DNA of 30,882 nucleotides, taken from IMG/VR virus record IMGVR_UViG_3300022074_000229, positions 1-30,882 of that record; one strand, 5' to 3'. This DNA comes from a virus. Within the stretch, counting starts at the first letter, position 1. The number at the start of each line of letters is the position of its first letter. Of this stretch, positions 13,507-22,700 are shown piece after piece. The notes beneath the pieces were generated by a model. The model did not search any database, was not told the origin of the DNA, and saw only the letters and a program-made list of their open reading frames with translations. The position numbers were made by a program, and so were the translations under genes.

Positions 13507-14376
13507 ATGAATACAGAACTAGCTATACAAAACGATTTAGGTATGTCTCTTGCAGAGGCAGTAGGTGTAACTCCTCAAAGCGGTGGCGAAAGAAAGACGG
13601 CTGCTTTACCTAGAGTAAACCTCATGCACACTGGTATCATGGGTGAGATTGATGTTAACGGAAAGTCTATTAAGACTGAGGTTGTACCGTCAGGATCATA
13701 CAAGATTACAAGAGGTGAGGATGATGTTGTCTACGCAACTAGTCCTACTGTACGTATCTTTGCAATCAGACAGCAGTGGTCTAAGTGGGATGCCAAAGAA
13801 GAGATGATGATGAAGACAGTCATGTCTAGTGATCTAAAGGGTGACCTTAAAGATAACGTTGGTACATTTAATCTAGGTAGACCATCAGGCTACATTGAAG
13901 ATTGGGATAGTGTACCTGAAAAGACTAAGGATCTGATTCGTAGTATCAAGCGTAAGAAGATTCTCTTTGGTGAGCTATCCGCAACAGGTGTCACTGATGA
14001 AGCAGGTGATCCAGTAGATGATATAACTAATATGCCTTTCTCTTTTGAAGTACCACCTTCAAGTATTAAGTCATTGGACTTTGCAGTAAATGCATTAGGG
14101 CGTAAGAACATACTACCTATACAGTGTACACTTAATCTTGGTGCTAATTTAGTTAACTCAAATACAGGTAATAGCTTTGCCGTTATGACTTTAGATACGG
14201 GTGATAAGGTAGAGTTAAAACCAGAGGATCAGGAAACTCTACATAACTTCTTAGCGTACATCACTACTCAAAACGAATACATTTTAAATGAGTGGGCTGA
14301 GAAGAACAAGGACACTATCTCTGATGATGATGCTGCAATAGTGGCAGAGTTTGTTAACGTAGAAGAGGCAGACTAA
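13507..14376 (+). CDS. Probable ssDNA-binding or recombination protein, 289 aa
   Basis: The gene is preceded by a 44-base gap with its own promoter and an AAAGGAAG ribosome site. It contains no enzyme motif. The N-terminal ~40 residues are flexible, the middle is a mixed alpha/beta domain with GSYKITRGEDDVVYATS and IFAIRQQWSKWD, and the C-terminus is strongly acidic (DTISDDDAAIVAEFVNVEEAD). Acidic tails and a place between polymerase and nucleases are typical of phage ssDNA-binding proteins, and such proteins (for example T7 gp2.5) are otherwise missing here. This is inference from context. A recombinase mediator is the main alternative. Confidence 0.55.
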   Translation: MNTELAIQNDLGMSLAEAVGVTPQSGGERKTAALPRVNLMHTGIMGEIDVNGKSIKTEVVPSGSYKITRGEDDVVYATSPTVRIFAIRQQWSKWDAKEEMMMKTVMSSDLKGDLKDNVGTFNLGRPSGYIEDWDSVPEKTKDLIRSIKRKKILFGELSATGVTDEAGDPVDDITNMPFSFEVPPSSIKSLDFAVNALGRKNILPIQCTLNLGANLVNSNTGNSFAVMTLDTGDKVELKPEDQETLHNFLAYITTQNEYILNEWAEKNKDTISDDDAAIVAEFVNVEEAD

Positions 14377-15245
14377 TGAATCACCCTGCTGAACTAGCTG
14401 TCTTTCAATACCTTGGCAAAGCTGTCAAGGGTGAGACAGATATGGCTGAAGACATACGTAAGCAAGTTGCTTCTGATGTTGAGGCTGCACTAGAGAAGCA
14501 GTTCAGTGGTGGGCCTCGTGACAAGTTTAGATTAAGGATGTCCAACATTGGGCGTCCTACTTGTCAGCTATGGTTTGATAAGAATGACCCTGAAGATAAG
14601 ACACCATTACCTCCACACTTCTTGATTAACATGATCATAGGGGATATTGTGGAAGCAGTGTTCAAGGGGCTTCTTCGTGCTGCTGAGGTAGACTTCAAAG
14701 ATAATGATAGTGTAACCCTTAAGTTAAAGGATGGAACAGAGATAAAAGGTGAGTACGACATGGTACTTGATGGTAAGGTAGATGACGTTAAGTCAGCATC
14801 ACCTTGGTCATACAAGAACAAGTTCAATACTTTTGAAACACTATCTAATAGTGATAGCTTTGGTTATGTGTCACAACTAGTAGGGTATGCCGAAGCTGCA
14901 GGTTTAGACGTTGGTGGTTGGTGGGTAGTCAACAAAGCAAACGGTGAGTTTAAATATGTTGATGCAAGCTCTGTAGATAAAGATGCAGTAATAGAAAACA
15001 TAGAAGATACAGTAGGTTACATCAATGAGGATAAACCTTTTAAGCGTTGCTTTGAGGCTATACCTGAGACACACTTTCGTAAGCAAACTGGTAATCTAAA
15101 GCTTGGCTCTGAGTGTGGTTTCTGTTCATTCAAACATAAGTGTTGGCCTAATCTACAAACTCGTACTGCTGTAATGTCTAAAGCAAAGACACCACCAATG
15201 GTAGACTACGTACTGTTGAGTCCTGAGTATGCGGAAGCACATTAA
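14376..15245 (+). CDS. Cas4/RecB-like PD-(D/E)XK nuclease with Fe-S cysteines
   Basis: A 289-aa protein that starts on the last base of the previous stop. Nuclease residues: D128 (GEYDMVLDG), D137-V-K139 (VDDVKSAS) and Q167...Y171 (SQLVGY), the QxxxY helix of RecB/Cas4. Cysteines C63, and C247, C250, C256 near the C-terminus, are arranged as in Cas4/AddB 4Fe-4S nucleases. It probably is a 5'-3' exonuclease for DNA recombination or host DNA breakdown. No other Cas gene or repeat array is present, so it is not a CRISPR component. It overlaps the endonuclease I gene by 17 bases. Confidence 0.85.
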   Translation: MNHPAELAVFQYLGKAVKGETDMAEDIRKQVASDVEAALEKQFSGGPRDKFRLRMSNIGRPTCQLWFDKNDPEDKTPLPPHFLINMIIGDIVEAVFKGLLRAAEVDFKDNDSVTLKLKDGTEIKGEYDMVLDGKVDDVKSASPWSYKNKFNTFETLSNSDSFGYVSQLVGYAEAAGLDVGGWWVVNKANGEFKYVDASSVDKDAVIENIEDTVGYINEDKPFKRCFEAIPETHFRKQTGNLKLGSECGFCSFKHKCWPNLQTRTAVMSKAKTPPMVDYVLLSPEYAEAH

Positions 15246-15660
15246 AGGTAGGTATCGCAGTGGCCTGGAGAAAGAGGTTGCTGCGTACTTACGTAAGACA
15301 CAAAAGAAAGTCAGGTATGAGGTACTGAAAGTAGAGTGGGAAGATCTACGCTACCGCACCTACACACCAGACTTCGTGTTAGACAATGGTATTATCATTG
15401 AGACTAAAGGTATCTTTGATAGTGACGATAGACGTAAGCATCGTGAGATACAGAGACAGCACCCTGAGTTAGACATACGGTTTGTATTTAGTAATGCAAA
15501 AGCTAAGTTGTATAAGGGTGCTAAGTCTAGATATTTTGATTGGTGTGAGCAACATAAGTTTCAGTGGGCGCATCGTGTGATACCTGAAGAATGGCTAAAA
15601 GAAAAAGGTAAAGAGATTACAGTTAAGAAGATAGAATTAAAAACAAAAAGGAAATGCTGA
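15229..15660 (+). CDS. Endonuclease I, Holliday-junction resolvase (T7 gp3-like)
   Basis: A 143-aa protein with the T7 endonuclease I pattern: RSGLEKEV (E14), TYTPDF (D48), IIIETKG (E58, K60), then RRKHREIQRQHPELDIRFVF. These acids and Lys match the T7 catalytic set E20, D55, E65, K67. It resolves branched DNA formed during replication and helps degrade host DNA. T7 gp3 is about 149 aa, so this is full length. The start overlaps the nuclease before it and has only a weak ribosome site, so coupling is likely. Confidence 0.92.
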   Translation: MRKHIKGRYRSGLEKEVAAYLRKTQKKVRYEVLKVEWEDLRYRTYTPDFVLDNGIIIETKGIFDSDDRRKHREIQRQHPELDIRFVFSNAKAKLYKGAKSRYFDWCEQHKFQWAHRVIPEEWLKEKGKEITVKKIELKTKRKC

Positions 15661-15998
15661 TGGGTCATAGTTTAGATAATGATGAAATAGCAATAGTTAT
15701 AAGTCCAGTAGACTACACAGACGATGGTAATTGGGATGGGGATACAAATGTGTCAATAGCAATATCACCTGAGCACAACTTACCTGAACCTATTATTAAT
15801 GGAATAGTAGATGTAGCAACTATGATGTCAGCGTTCTTAGATATAGCAAATGAACACCCTGACATATACGAATTAGTAAGAGATCACAGAAATTATTTAA
15901 TGACTTTGGAAGATGATGAAGAAGATAAACCTGTTGTAACTAAAGACGGTAACGTGTATACACTTAACAAGTGGTCAAAAACAAAAGGGAGTGCATGA
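15660..15998 (+). CDS. Unknown acidic protein, 112 aa
   Basis: ATG 15660 is preferred over ATG 15654 because AAGGA then sits 7 bases upstream. It overlaps the endonuclease stop by one base. The protein is acidic, with DYTDDGNWDGDTNVSIAIS near the start, a helical middle, and a C-terminal beta pair ending YTLNKWSKTKGSA. It lies between DNA-processing genes and DUF3310/MazG, so a nucleotide or replication-associated role is possible. The family is not recognised. Confidence 0.7.
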   Translation: MGHSLDNDEIAIVISPVDYTDDGNWDGDTNVSIAISPEHNLPEPIINGIVDVATMMSAFLDIANEHPDIYELVRDHRNYLMTLEDDEEDKPVVTKDGNVYTLNKWSKTKGSA

Positions 15999-16265
15999 AT
16001 GGAATCAACAATAACATTAACTGGTGATACAACTTTGAGTCACGATCAAGTAAACAATCCAGTACACTACAATCATAGCGGCATAGAATGTATTGAAGCT
16101 ATAGAAGCAATGACAGAGAACATGGCAGGATCTACAGCGCCACACGCTGCTAACGTACTTAAGTATTTGTGGAGACATGAATACAAGAATGGCTTAGAAG
16201 ATATTAACAAAGCTATTTGGTATCTCAACAGGCTAAAGGATCGTTACAAGGAGCTACATAAATGA
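15999..16265 (+). CDS. DUF3310 protein
   Basis: An 88-aa protein with the DUF3310 signature: VNNPVHYNHSGIECIEAIEAM (about 18-38) and NVLKYLWRHEYKNGLEDINKAIWYLNRL (about 52-79). The family is a common phage protein, often found near MazG, with a likely role in nucleotide metabolism or as a kinase-like module, but this is not firmly established. It directly follows the previous gene and overlaps MazG by 4 bases, so the two are probably made together. The length is normal for a stand-alone DUF3310. Confidence 0.88.
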   Translation: MESTITLTGDTTLSHDQVNNPVHYNHSGIECIEAIEAMTENMAGSTAPHAANVLKYLWRHEYKNGLEDINKAIWYLNRLKDRYKELHK

Positions 16266-16618
16266 TAACAGCAGAAGATATAAATGCATGGAAAGACATG
16301 TATGAAATGACATTCGGTGACTATCAGATAGAAGCAAGAAAGACTGCTATCTATCCTGAAGAACACAAGATAGTTTACCCTGCGTTAGGACTAGCAGGTG
16401 AAGCAGGTGAAGTATCCAACAAAGTAAAGAAGATGTTAAGGGATGGTAAGTTTGACAGAGAAGATGTAGCTGCAGAAATAGGTGACTGCCTGTGGTACAT
16501 ATCAGCTTTGTGCCGTGACTTAAACTTCGACATGGGATATATAGCTAGGTGTAATTTAGATAAGCTTCACAGTCGTATGGAGAGAGGAACCATTAAAGGC
16601 AGTGGCGATAAGAGATGA
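16262..16618 (+). CDS. mazG: MazG-like nucleotide pyrophosphohydrolase
   Basis: A 118-aa protein with the MazG metal-binding pattern E47xxE50 (GEAGEV) and E72xxD75 (AEIGDCLWY). It should hydrolyse (d)NTPs to NMPs plus pyrophosphate. In marine phages MazG has been proposed to change the host's ppGpp or nucleotide pool, but the substrate cannot be told here. It ends 4 bases inside the next gene. It sits just before the RNR operon segment, in keeping with nucleotide metabolism. Confidence 0.88.
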   Translation: MITAEDINAWKDMYEMTFGDYQIEARKTAIYPEEHKIVYPALGLAGEAGEVSNKVKKMLRDGKFDREDVAAEIGDCLWYISALCRDLNFDMGYIARCNLDKLHSRMERGTIKGSGDKR

Positions 16619-16779
16619 AGTTCAACATTAAACTAACAATTGAGATAGACGAGGAAGAACGAATACTACCTATAGTAGCAGACATGCACGAGGAGGCAGT
16701 TACTGAGTTATTCCAAGATATTATTTATGATATTGATGGTGCAGTAATTAGAAAGATAGAGGTTAAAAAATATGAATAA
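16615..16779 (+). CDS. Unknown protein, 54 aa
   Basis: ATG 16615 overlaps the MazG stop and the stop overlaps the RNR start by 8 bases. It reads MKFNIKLTIEIDEEERILP..., a strand followed by a helix (EEAVTELFQDIIYDI) and a strand with IRKIEVKKYE, i.e. a small alpha/beta fold with acidic N- and basic C-ends. It bridges MazG and the reductase in the same operon. No family recognised. Confidence 0.6.
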   Translation: MKFNIKLTIEIDEEERILPIVADMHEEAVTELFQDIIYDIDGAVIRKIEVKKYE

Positions 16780-18670
16780 CTACTTACCAACAGACTACCA
16801 AAGTTTTATACACAAGTCACGTTACGCTAAATACATTGATGGCAAAGGCAGAGAGTCTTGGTCTGAGACAGTTGATCGCTACATAGAAAACGTTGTAGGA
16901 AATAAAGTAGACGCAGATACTAAAGATGAAATAATGTTTGCTATACTTAACTTAGAGATCATGCCTAGCATGAGAGCTATGATGACATCTGGTATAGCTT
17001 TAGATAGAGATAACACAGCAGGTTATAACTGTAGTTACTTACCTATAGATGACCCAAAGTCCTTCGATGAGGCTATGTTCATCCTTCTCTGTGGTACTGG
17101 TGTTGGCTTCAGTGTCGAGAGACAGTTCATTAGCAAGCTTCCCGAAGTGCCTGAACTGTTCGAGAGTGATACTACCGTTGTGGTAAAGGACAGCAAGGAG
17201 GGGTGGGCTAAGGCGTTTAGACAAGTGTTGGCTCTCTTGTGGGCAGGTGAGATTCCTCAGTGGGATGTTAGCAGAATACGCCCTGCAGGTGCAAGACTAA
17301 TAACGTTTGGTGGTAGAGCTAGTGGCCCTGCTCCTTTGGTTGAGTTGTTTAACTTTACAGTTAAAACATTCAAGGATGCCCAAGGACGTAGGTTATCTAG
17401 TTTAGAGTGCCATGACCTAATGTGTTTCATTGGTCAGATAGTTGTAGTAGGTGGTGTTAGACGTAGTGCTATGATTAGTTTGTCTAACCTTAGTGATGAT
17501 CGTATGCGTCACGCTAAGTCAGGACAGTGGTGGAACGAAGCTGCACACAGAGCGTTAGCTAATAACTCAGTATGTTATTCAGAGAAGCCAGACTCAGAAA
17601 CGTTTATGCGTGAATGGTTGTCATTAGTAGAAAGTAAATCAGGAGAGAGAGGTATATTCAATCGTGAAGCATCTAAGAAACAAGCTGCGAAGTATGGTAG
17701 ACGTGATCCTAACTTTGAGTTCGGAACTAATCCTTGTAGTGAAATTATTCTTAGGCCGTATCAGTTCTGTAATCTTACGGAAGTTGTGGTACGAGCCACG
17801 GACACGGTGGAAGACTTGGCTAGAAAAGTCAGACTCGCCACAATACTTGGCACGATCCAAAGCATGTTCACAAAGTTCCCATACCTCAGAAAAGTCTGGA
17901 CAACAAACACAGAAGAAGAAAGATTACTGGGAGTCAGTTTAACTGGACTCATGGACAACCCTCTTATGACATCAAAAAACAAAGGATTGGAGAAAACTCT
18001 TGAACATTTACGAGAAGTTGCTGTTCATACTAATACTACTTGGGCTGACCGCCTTGGCATTCCACACTCAGCAGCAATTGGGGCCATAAAACCAAGCGGA
18101 ACTGTATCACAATTAGTTGACTCAGCATCAGGTATACATGCACGTCATAATGACTATTACATCAGGACAGTCAGAGGTGATAACAAAGATCCACTAACAC
18201 AGATGATGCAAGATCAAGGAATACCTAATGAGCCGTGTGTTATGAAACCAGATAGCACCACAGTATTTAGCTTCCCAATGAAGTCACCAGATAAAGCTGT
18301 AACTCGCAACGACATGACAGCCATTGAACAACTGGAGACATGGTTAACCTATCAACGGCATTTCTGCTGTCATAAACCAAGTATAACCTGTACTGTGAAG
18401 CCTGATGAATGGATGGAGGTAGGTGCATTTGTTTATAAACACTTTGATGAAATGAGTGGTGTGTCTTTTCTGCCACACTCTGATCATACTTATCAGCAAG
18501 CACCCTATCAGGATTGCACTAAAGAAGAGTATGAAGAATTACTAGCTAAGATGCCAAAAAGTATTGACTGGTCTAAGCTTAGTGAGTATGAACAAGAAGA
18601 TAACACAGTTGGTATGCAAACTATGGCTTGTACTGGTGATGTGTGTGAAGTAGTAGATATAGGAGCATAA
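16772..18670 (+). CDS. Class II (B12-dependent) ribonucleotide reductase
   Basis: A 632-aa single-chain reductase of the Lactobacillus leichmannii RTPR type. It makes deoxyribonucleotides from ribonucleotides using adenosylcobalamin. Active-site residues: C87 (YNCSY), N320 and C322 with E324 (NPCSE), C333 (QFCNL). C322 is the expected thiyl radical site, and C87/C333 the redox pair. C620 and C625 in the tail (MACTGDVCEV) should re-reduce the active site. Class II enzymes need no oxygen and no R2 subunit, so one gene suffices, but they depend on host vitamin B12. No B12 riboswitch precedes it. The start overlaps the preceding gene. Confidence 0.93.
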   Translation: MNNYLPTDYQSFIHKSRYAKYIDGKGRESWSETVDRYIENVVGNKVDADTKDEIMFAILNLEIMPSMRAMMTSGIALDRDNTAGYNCSYLPIDDPKSFDEAMFILLCGTGVGFSVERQFISKLPEVPELFESDTTVVVKDSKEGWAKAFRQVLALLWAGEIPQWDVSRIRPAGARLITFGGRASGPAPLVELFNFTVKTFKDAQGRRLSSLECHDLMCFIGQIVVVGGVRRSAMISLSNLSDDRMRHAKSGQWWNEAAHRALANNSVCYSEKPDSETFMREWLSLVESKSGERGIFNREASKKQAAKYGRRDPNFEFGTNPCSEIILRPYQFCNLTEVVVRATDTVEDLARKVRLATILGTIQSMFTKFPYLRKVWTTNTEEERLLGVSLTGLMDNPLMTSKNKGLEKTLEHLREVAVHTNTTWADRLGIPHSAAIGAIKPSGTVSQLVDSASGIHARHNDYYIRTVRGDNKDPLTQMMQDQGIPNEPCVMKPDSTTVFSFPMKSPDKAVTRNDMTAIEQLETWLTYQRHFCCHKPSITCTVKPDEWMEVGAFVYKHFDEMSGVSFLPHSDHTYQQAPYQDCTKEEYEELLAKMPKSIDWSKLSEYEQEDNTVGMQTMACTGDVCEVVDIGA

Positions 18671-18673
18671 TGA

Positions 18674-19159
18674 ATGCAAACAGCTAAACAAAAATACACT
18701 AATTCTTTTCAATTCGGAACCGAAACAGAACAAGAGTTTATAAATTTAAGAGGTAATAATTTTATAAGAGAGGCTTCTCGTAGTGAGAATATGAATGAGC
18801 ACTGGGATGTAGAAGATAAGGAGTTTGGTAAAGTTGATATAAAAGCACCCAAAAGAAAAAATCGTAACGGCCCTATTAATTATGATATTCATTGGTGGGA
18901 ATTTACAAATGTAAATGGTAAACCAGGTTGGGGTACACCAAATGGTATAAAAAGATTTATTGCTTTACGTTTAAAAGATAAATTTATTTTAGTTGATCCA
19001 GAGAAAGTTAATCCTTTACTAAAAGATAAATGTACATCTCATTATAAAGGTTTGTGGGGTTTAAATACTAGACGTACAAGAAGTGACTTAGCTGCAATGG
19101 TTCCTGTAGAATTTTTTATAGAACACGCTGATCACACTATAGAAGTAGACACAGTTTAA
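18674..19159 (+). CDS. Candidate PD-(D/E)XK nuclease, possibly homing type
   Basis: ATG 18674 is 8 bases after AGGAG, giving 161 aa. The pattern HWDVEDKEFGKVDIKAPKR has D45, D55 and K57 spaced as in PD-(D/E)XK nucleases, and E17/E21 near GTETEQEF could supply the helix acid. The C-terminal half is basic with RRTRSDLAAMVP. From memory, similar short proteins in marine phages are candidate homing or restriction-like nucleases. The sequence is A/T-richer than RNR before it, which suggests a mobile insertion. The end overlaps the promoter of the next cassette. Assignment is tentative. Confidence 0.55.
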   Translation: MQTAKQKYTNSFQFGTETEQEFINLRGNNFIREASRSENMNEHWDVEDKEFGKVDIKAPKRKNRNGPINYDIHWWEFTNVNGKPGWGTPNGIKRFIALRLKDKFILVDPEKVNPLLKDKCTSHYKGLWGLNTRRTRSDLAAMVPVEFFIEHADHTIEVDTV

Positions 19160-19174
19160 ATACTGTGCTACAAT
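19146..19174 (+). promoter_or_regulatory. Promoter with embedded operator for the 19201-19772 cassette
   Basis: TAGACA (19146-19151) and TACAAT (19169-19174) each match the sigma70 boxes in 5 of 6 positions with exactly 17 bases between them. The inverted repeat CACAGT-N6-ACTGTG (19150-19167) fills the spacer, so a dimeric repressor bound there would block RNA polymerase. Transcription would start near 19181, leaving a 20-base leader with AAAGGAG. The -35 overlaps the end of the previous gene. Confidence 0.6.
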
Positions 19175-19200
19175 TACAACAACAATAAAAGGAGTTAATT

Positions 19201-19368
19201 ATGTTGTTATTTAATATTTTAGTACCTATCGTTTTTCTTTTAACCGCCTACGGTTCTTACAATGATGTAGTTAAACCTGCAGCTAAGGCATCCTGGGAAA
19301 CAGGTGTAGTTGTTTACGAAAAAAGTGTAGACATTATCCAAGATGTAACTACTGAAGAGACAGAATAA
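19201..19368 (+). CDS. Small membrane-anchored protein, 55 aa
   Basis: ATG 19201 follows AAAGGAG. The N-terminus is hydrophobic (MLLFNILVPIVFLLTAYG), a signal anchor or uncleaved signal. The rest is a polar helix with VVKPAAKASWETG and an acidic end. It is the first gene of a three-gene cassette that has its own promoter and terminator. The stop overlaps the next start (TAATG). The function is unknown. Confidence 0.65.
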   Translation: MLLFNILVPIVFLLTAYGSYNDVVKPAAKASWETGVVVYEKSVDIIQDVTTEETE

Positions 19369-19559
19369 TGTATGTCTTAGTGCTCATACTTTCTATTGGG
19401 AGTGGCTATGTCCAAGTACAGGCAGTCAATACAGTCTACCCTACTATTGAAGATTGTAAACGAAGTGCAGTAAATATTCGCAATGAACTTATGAGTACTA
19501 AGCCATCACCTAACTCTAATGTGTTTGCTTACTGCACAGAGATACCACAGGAGGTATAA
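19368..19559 (+). CDS. Small exported protein with two cysteines, 63 aa
   Basis: Begins on the stop of the preceding gene. A hydrophobic N-terminus (MYVLVLILSIGSGYV) could be a signal peptide, followed by a mature part with YPTIEDCKRSAVNIRNEL and a second Cys (AYCTEI). The pattern of signal, 'D/E-E/D-C' helix and late Cys is the same as at 5957, although identity is low. The two Cys may form a disulfide in the periplasm. No known family. Confidence 0.65.
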   Translation: MYVLVLILSIGSGYVQVQAVNTVYPTIEDCKRSAVNIRNELMSTKPSPNSNVFAYCTEIPQEV

Positions 19560-19565
19560 CCAAGT

Positions 19566-19772
19566 ATGAGCCTAGAAAAAGAAGCGAAAGACTTTGTATC
19601 TAGGAGACACGATCATTTCAAAGAAGGTGTACAGGAACGTATAGAAGCATTAGATAAGTTTATGACTGACAATTTGTATCACACTACTGAAACAAGGGAA
19701 GCTATAAAACATCTGATGATAGTACAAATGTGGGCAGAGCGTAGCTCAAGACTCAACGGTGTAAAAAAGTAA
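19566..19772 (+). CDS. Short helical protein (possible Acb2-like)
   Basis: A 68-aa protein; no strong ribosome site is visible, but AGGAGG lies 14 bases upstream. It is almost wholly helical, with ETREAIKHLMIVQMWAERSS near its end. The shape 'RE...AI.HL....MWA' recalls, from memory, small phage proteins with the Acb2/Tad1 hairpin, some of which sponge cyclic nucleotides of CBASS and Thoeris defence. The match is weak and not proven. It is the last gene of the cassette and its stop abuts the terminator. Confidence 0.5.
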   Translation: MSLEKEAKDFVSRRHDHFKEGVQERIEALDKFMTDNLYHTTETREAIKHLMIVQMWAERSSRLNGVKK

Positions 19773-19797
19773 GGGCGCTAACTGCGCCCCTTCTTAT
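19773..19797 (+). terminator. Bidirectional intrinsic terminator between convergent operons
   Basis: GGGCGC (19773-19778) and GCGCCC (19784-19789) form a perfect 6-bp GC stem with a 5-base loop. To the right, a run of CTTCTTATTT follows; to the left, the opposite strand gives TTACTTTTTT. It lies between the stop codons at 19772 and 19794 of two convergent operons and can end both. Confidence 0.8.
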
Positions 19798-22700
19798 TTG
19801 TAATACTCTCTCAGATAATCTACGTAGTCCATGAAGTAATGTAATTCTGTGATTGTCATATCACGTATACCTCCTTCAAACCCATATCTTTCTTTCATTG
19901 ATTTCATAGCCTTGCTACGTAACTCTTTGTTGCCATGCTCTGTAGCTTTAGCTCTCATTGCACCTAGCTTAGTCTCACTAGTGCCATACTTCTTTAGTAC
20001 CTTACGTAAGTCTTTCTTTACATCAGATACAACAGACTTGAGCATAGCACGTTTACCTACAAGGTCAGCGTTTATAAACTTCTTATCTCTTAGTAAGTTA
20101 TCCGTAGCTCTTTCTAGCTCAGGAGCTACAGTCTCATTGAATATTGTGTCGTAAGCTGCCATGCTTGTTCGTTCACTAGCTGTCCAATCTTGCATGTTAG
20201 CCATAGAGTAGGCTTGTTCTGTAGATGTACGTGCAGGTTTAACTGTTATACCAAAGATCCTAGCCATAGGATTTGCATCCTGTATCTTACCTTTTCTAGA
20301 TGCAACCCTTAGTTCTTCACCCGAAACTGTTTCTGCTTTATCTGTGATAGCTTCTATGACGTTATCAAAGTATCTTGTTGCACCCTGTGTAAACATCTGA
20401 CCACCTGTCTCAGCTTGCCTTATATCCCTAGCTGCATCTGTTCCTGTGACATAGCCAGTGAGTTTGTTTACTGCATCAAGTGGTCTAGTAAAACCTGCAG
20501 CATAGTTACCAGTAAACTTACCTATCTCTTTGAAAGAAGCTTGTGCTAAGTCTGCATCCTGGTTTATCAATGTATCCATTATTCTAGTTACATCATTACC
20601 AAACTGTAAGTCTGTAGCAAGTTGTCCTACAGCTACCTGCTCACCAAACTTAATCATCATTTCTTTTGGTACAGTTTCACCATCTGCTCTGAGTCTACCT
20701 ATACGTCCTGCAGCTAACCATAGAGAGAATGGGAATGTGTTACGAGCATCTATGATAGCACCACCAGTACCCTCAATCTCAAATACATCTAAACCTTTTT
20801 CACTTCTTTCTCTGTCATAATTCATTGCTAGACTAATTGCTGTTACACCTACTACGCTACGTGCTGCAGCTTCTAAAGTTTCTACATTACGCTTCTCTGA
20901 CTTAGCTATAGCAGACATAAGTTGTACACCACCACCTACAGACCATTGGTAAGATGTAGCTACAACGTTGTTAAAGAATCTACCGAAAGGAAGTATTGTA
21001 CCAAACAACGGTATGTTAGATATACTTTCAGTTAACTTAGCTGCACCTCTTAGAAGCTGATCATCTGTTGTGTAATCTTTTGAGAATACAGACTTGAGTG
21101 TAGTATCTATAGCACCACCGACTACACTGTCATCTATTAGATCAATATCTCCTGAGTTAAGCACATCTGTTAAGGTTCTATCTTTATGCTTTAGTCGTAA
21201 CCGTTTGTCTAGCTCAGTCATAAACATCTGAGACTTAGTAAACGTATCTTGTACACGTACACCTGTCAGACGATTAGCACCATTAGCTACAGCTTCTACG
21301 CCTTTGAACCATTTAGCATCAGGATCAATATCAAAACGTTTACCTGATCTTTCAATACCACCAGTCACACTTTCAAATAAAACTTTCTCTATGTCTCTGT
21401 GCTGAGATAGAAAGTCCATATAGGAATCATGTGTAGTGTATGGGTCCATCAAGTTACGCATCTTTTGTGCTTGTATCTGATGAAACACTTTACCTTTACG
21501 TATTAGTTCTGAACCTGTCTTAGTAAACTTACCACCTGTAGCTAAACCACCAAGCATATAGGTACTACCTGTAACTACATCAGCTAATGTAGAACCTACA
21601 TAAAACTGTGAGAAACCTGCAATGTTTAAACCTGTTGTAGCAGGTGAGGAGATAAGCAATCTACGCCACACACTTTGAGTATATGCTCCTAGCTTAGGAC
21701 GTTTGATTTGCCCAGTAGCCTTGAGTACCTCTTCTTCCATCTGTTCTTTAAGCTGTGGGTTACGAACTAGATTAGTCATTGCATTATGTCCTGCAATAAG
21801 ACCTGAATCAATTGTGCTTCTTACTTGAGACATCACTGCACCGTAAGTCATACCTCTACTAACATTGGATGCTATGTAGTCACCTATTTCCTGTGCTATC
21901 TCTGTAGTATCTCCAAGAGTATACCCAACTAGAGGCTGCATACGTTTAGCTATCGCTTGTAAATCATCTTCAGGCATTTGTCTTAGGGTGTTAGTCATTA
22001 CATCTGTAACACGTACATTCTTAGGTATAGGTTTTCCTACCTCATCACGATATAGTTTTGCAACACCACCCTTACCATCTTCTCCTACCATAATAGTCTT
22101 TAGAAAGTCAGAGGGCATTACACCTGTTTGAAACATGTTGTCACCACGATTACGTTTTTTCTCCCAAGAATCTAGCGCATCATTTAACTCAGTGGTGTAC
22201 TTCTCAATTCTTTCTTTTGATAGAGGTACTAATAGTTTACCTTCAATATCAGCCTCTAGCTCTGCCTTACGTTTACCTGCAACAAGCTTACCTTTAGTGT
22301 CTTTGAGTCCACTTACACCTTTTAGTTTACCACCTACAAGTTGAGCACCACCGCCAACAAGACCTAGTGCAGAACTAAATCCTGTCTGTAACAAGCTGTA
22401 CTCTTCCTGTGCACCTGCATCTAGCATGACATTCTGTATCATGTTGTCGTGCAGCATAGCTAATGATCCATCGATACCTGTGGTAGCTAACAGTGAACCA
22501 CGCACACCTTTCTTAGCTCTTTCATCTAAGAACTCTTTCTGTGCTTTCTTTTTGGCGTTATATATAAAGTTACGCTGCTCTTGCAGGGCTACACGTTCTT
22601 GTAACTTCTTAGCTGCAGGGCCTTTTATACCTTTTTCTACTATGCGTTGGGCTACTCGTTCTGCTGCTTCATCTGCAGCTTTCTTAGCACCCTGTGTTGT

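Noticed and set aside
14376-15245. Cas4 as part of a CRISPR system
   Set aside because: No repeat array or other cas gene. RecB-like phage nucleases with the same motifs are common.
16500-16780. Cobalamin riboswitch in front of the RNR gene
   Set aside because: The RNR start overlaps the preceding gene and no leader space or B12 box is seen.
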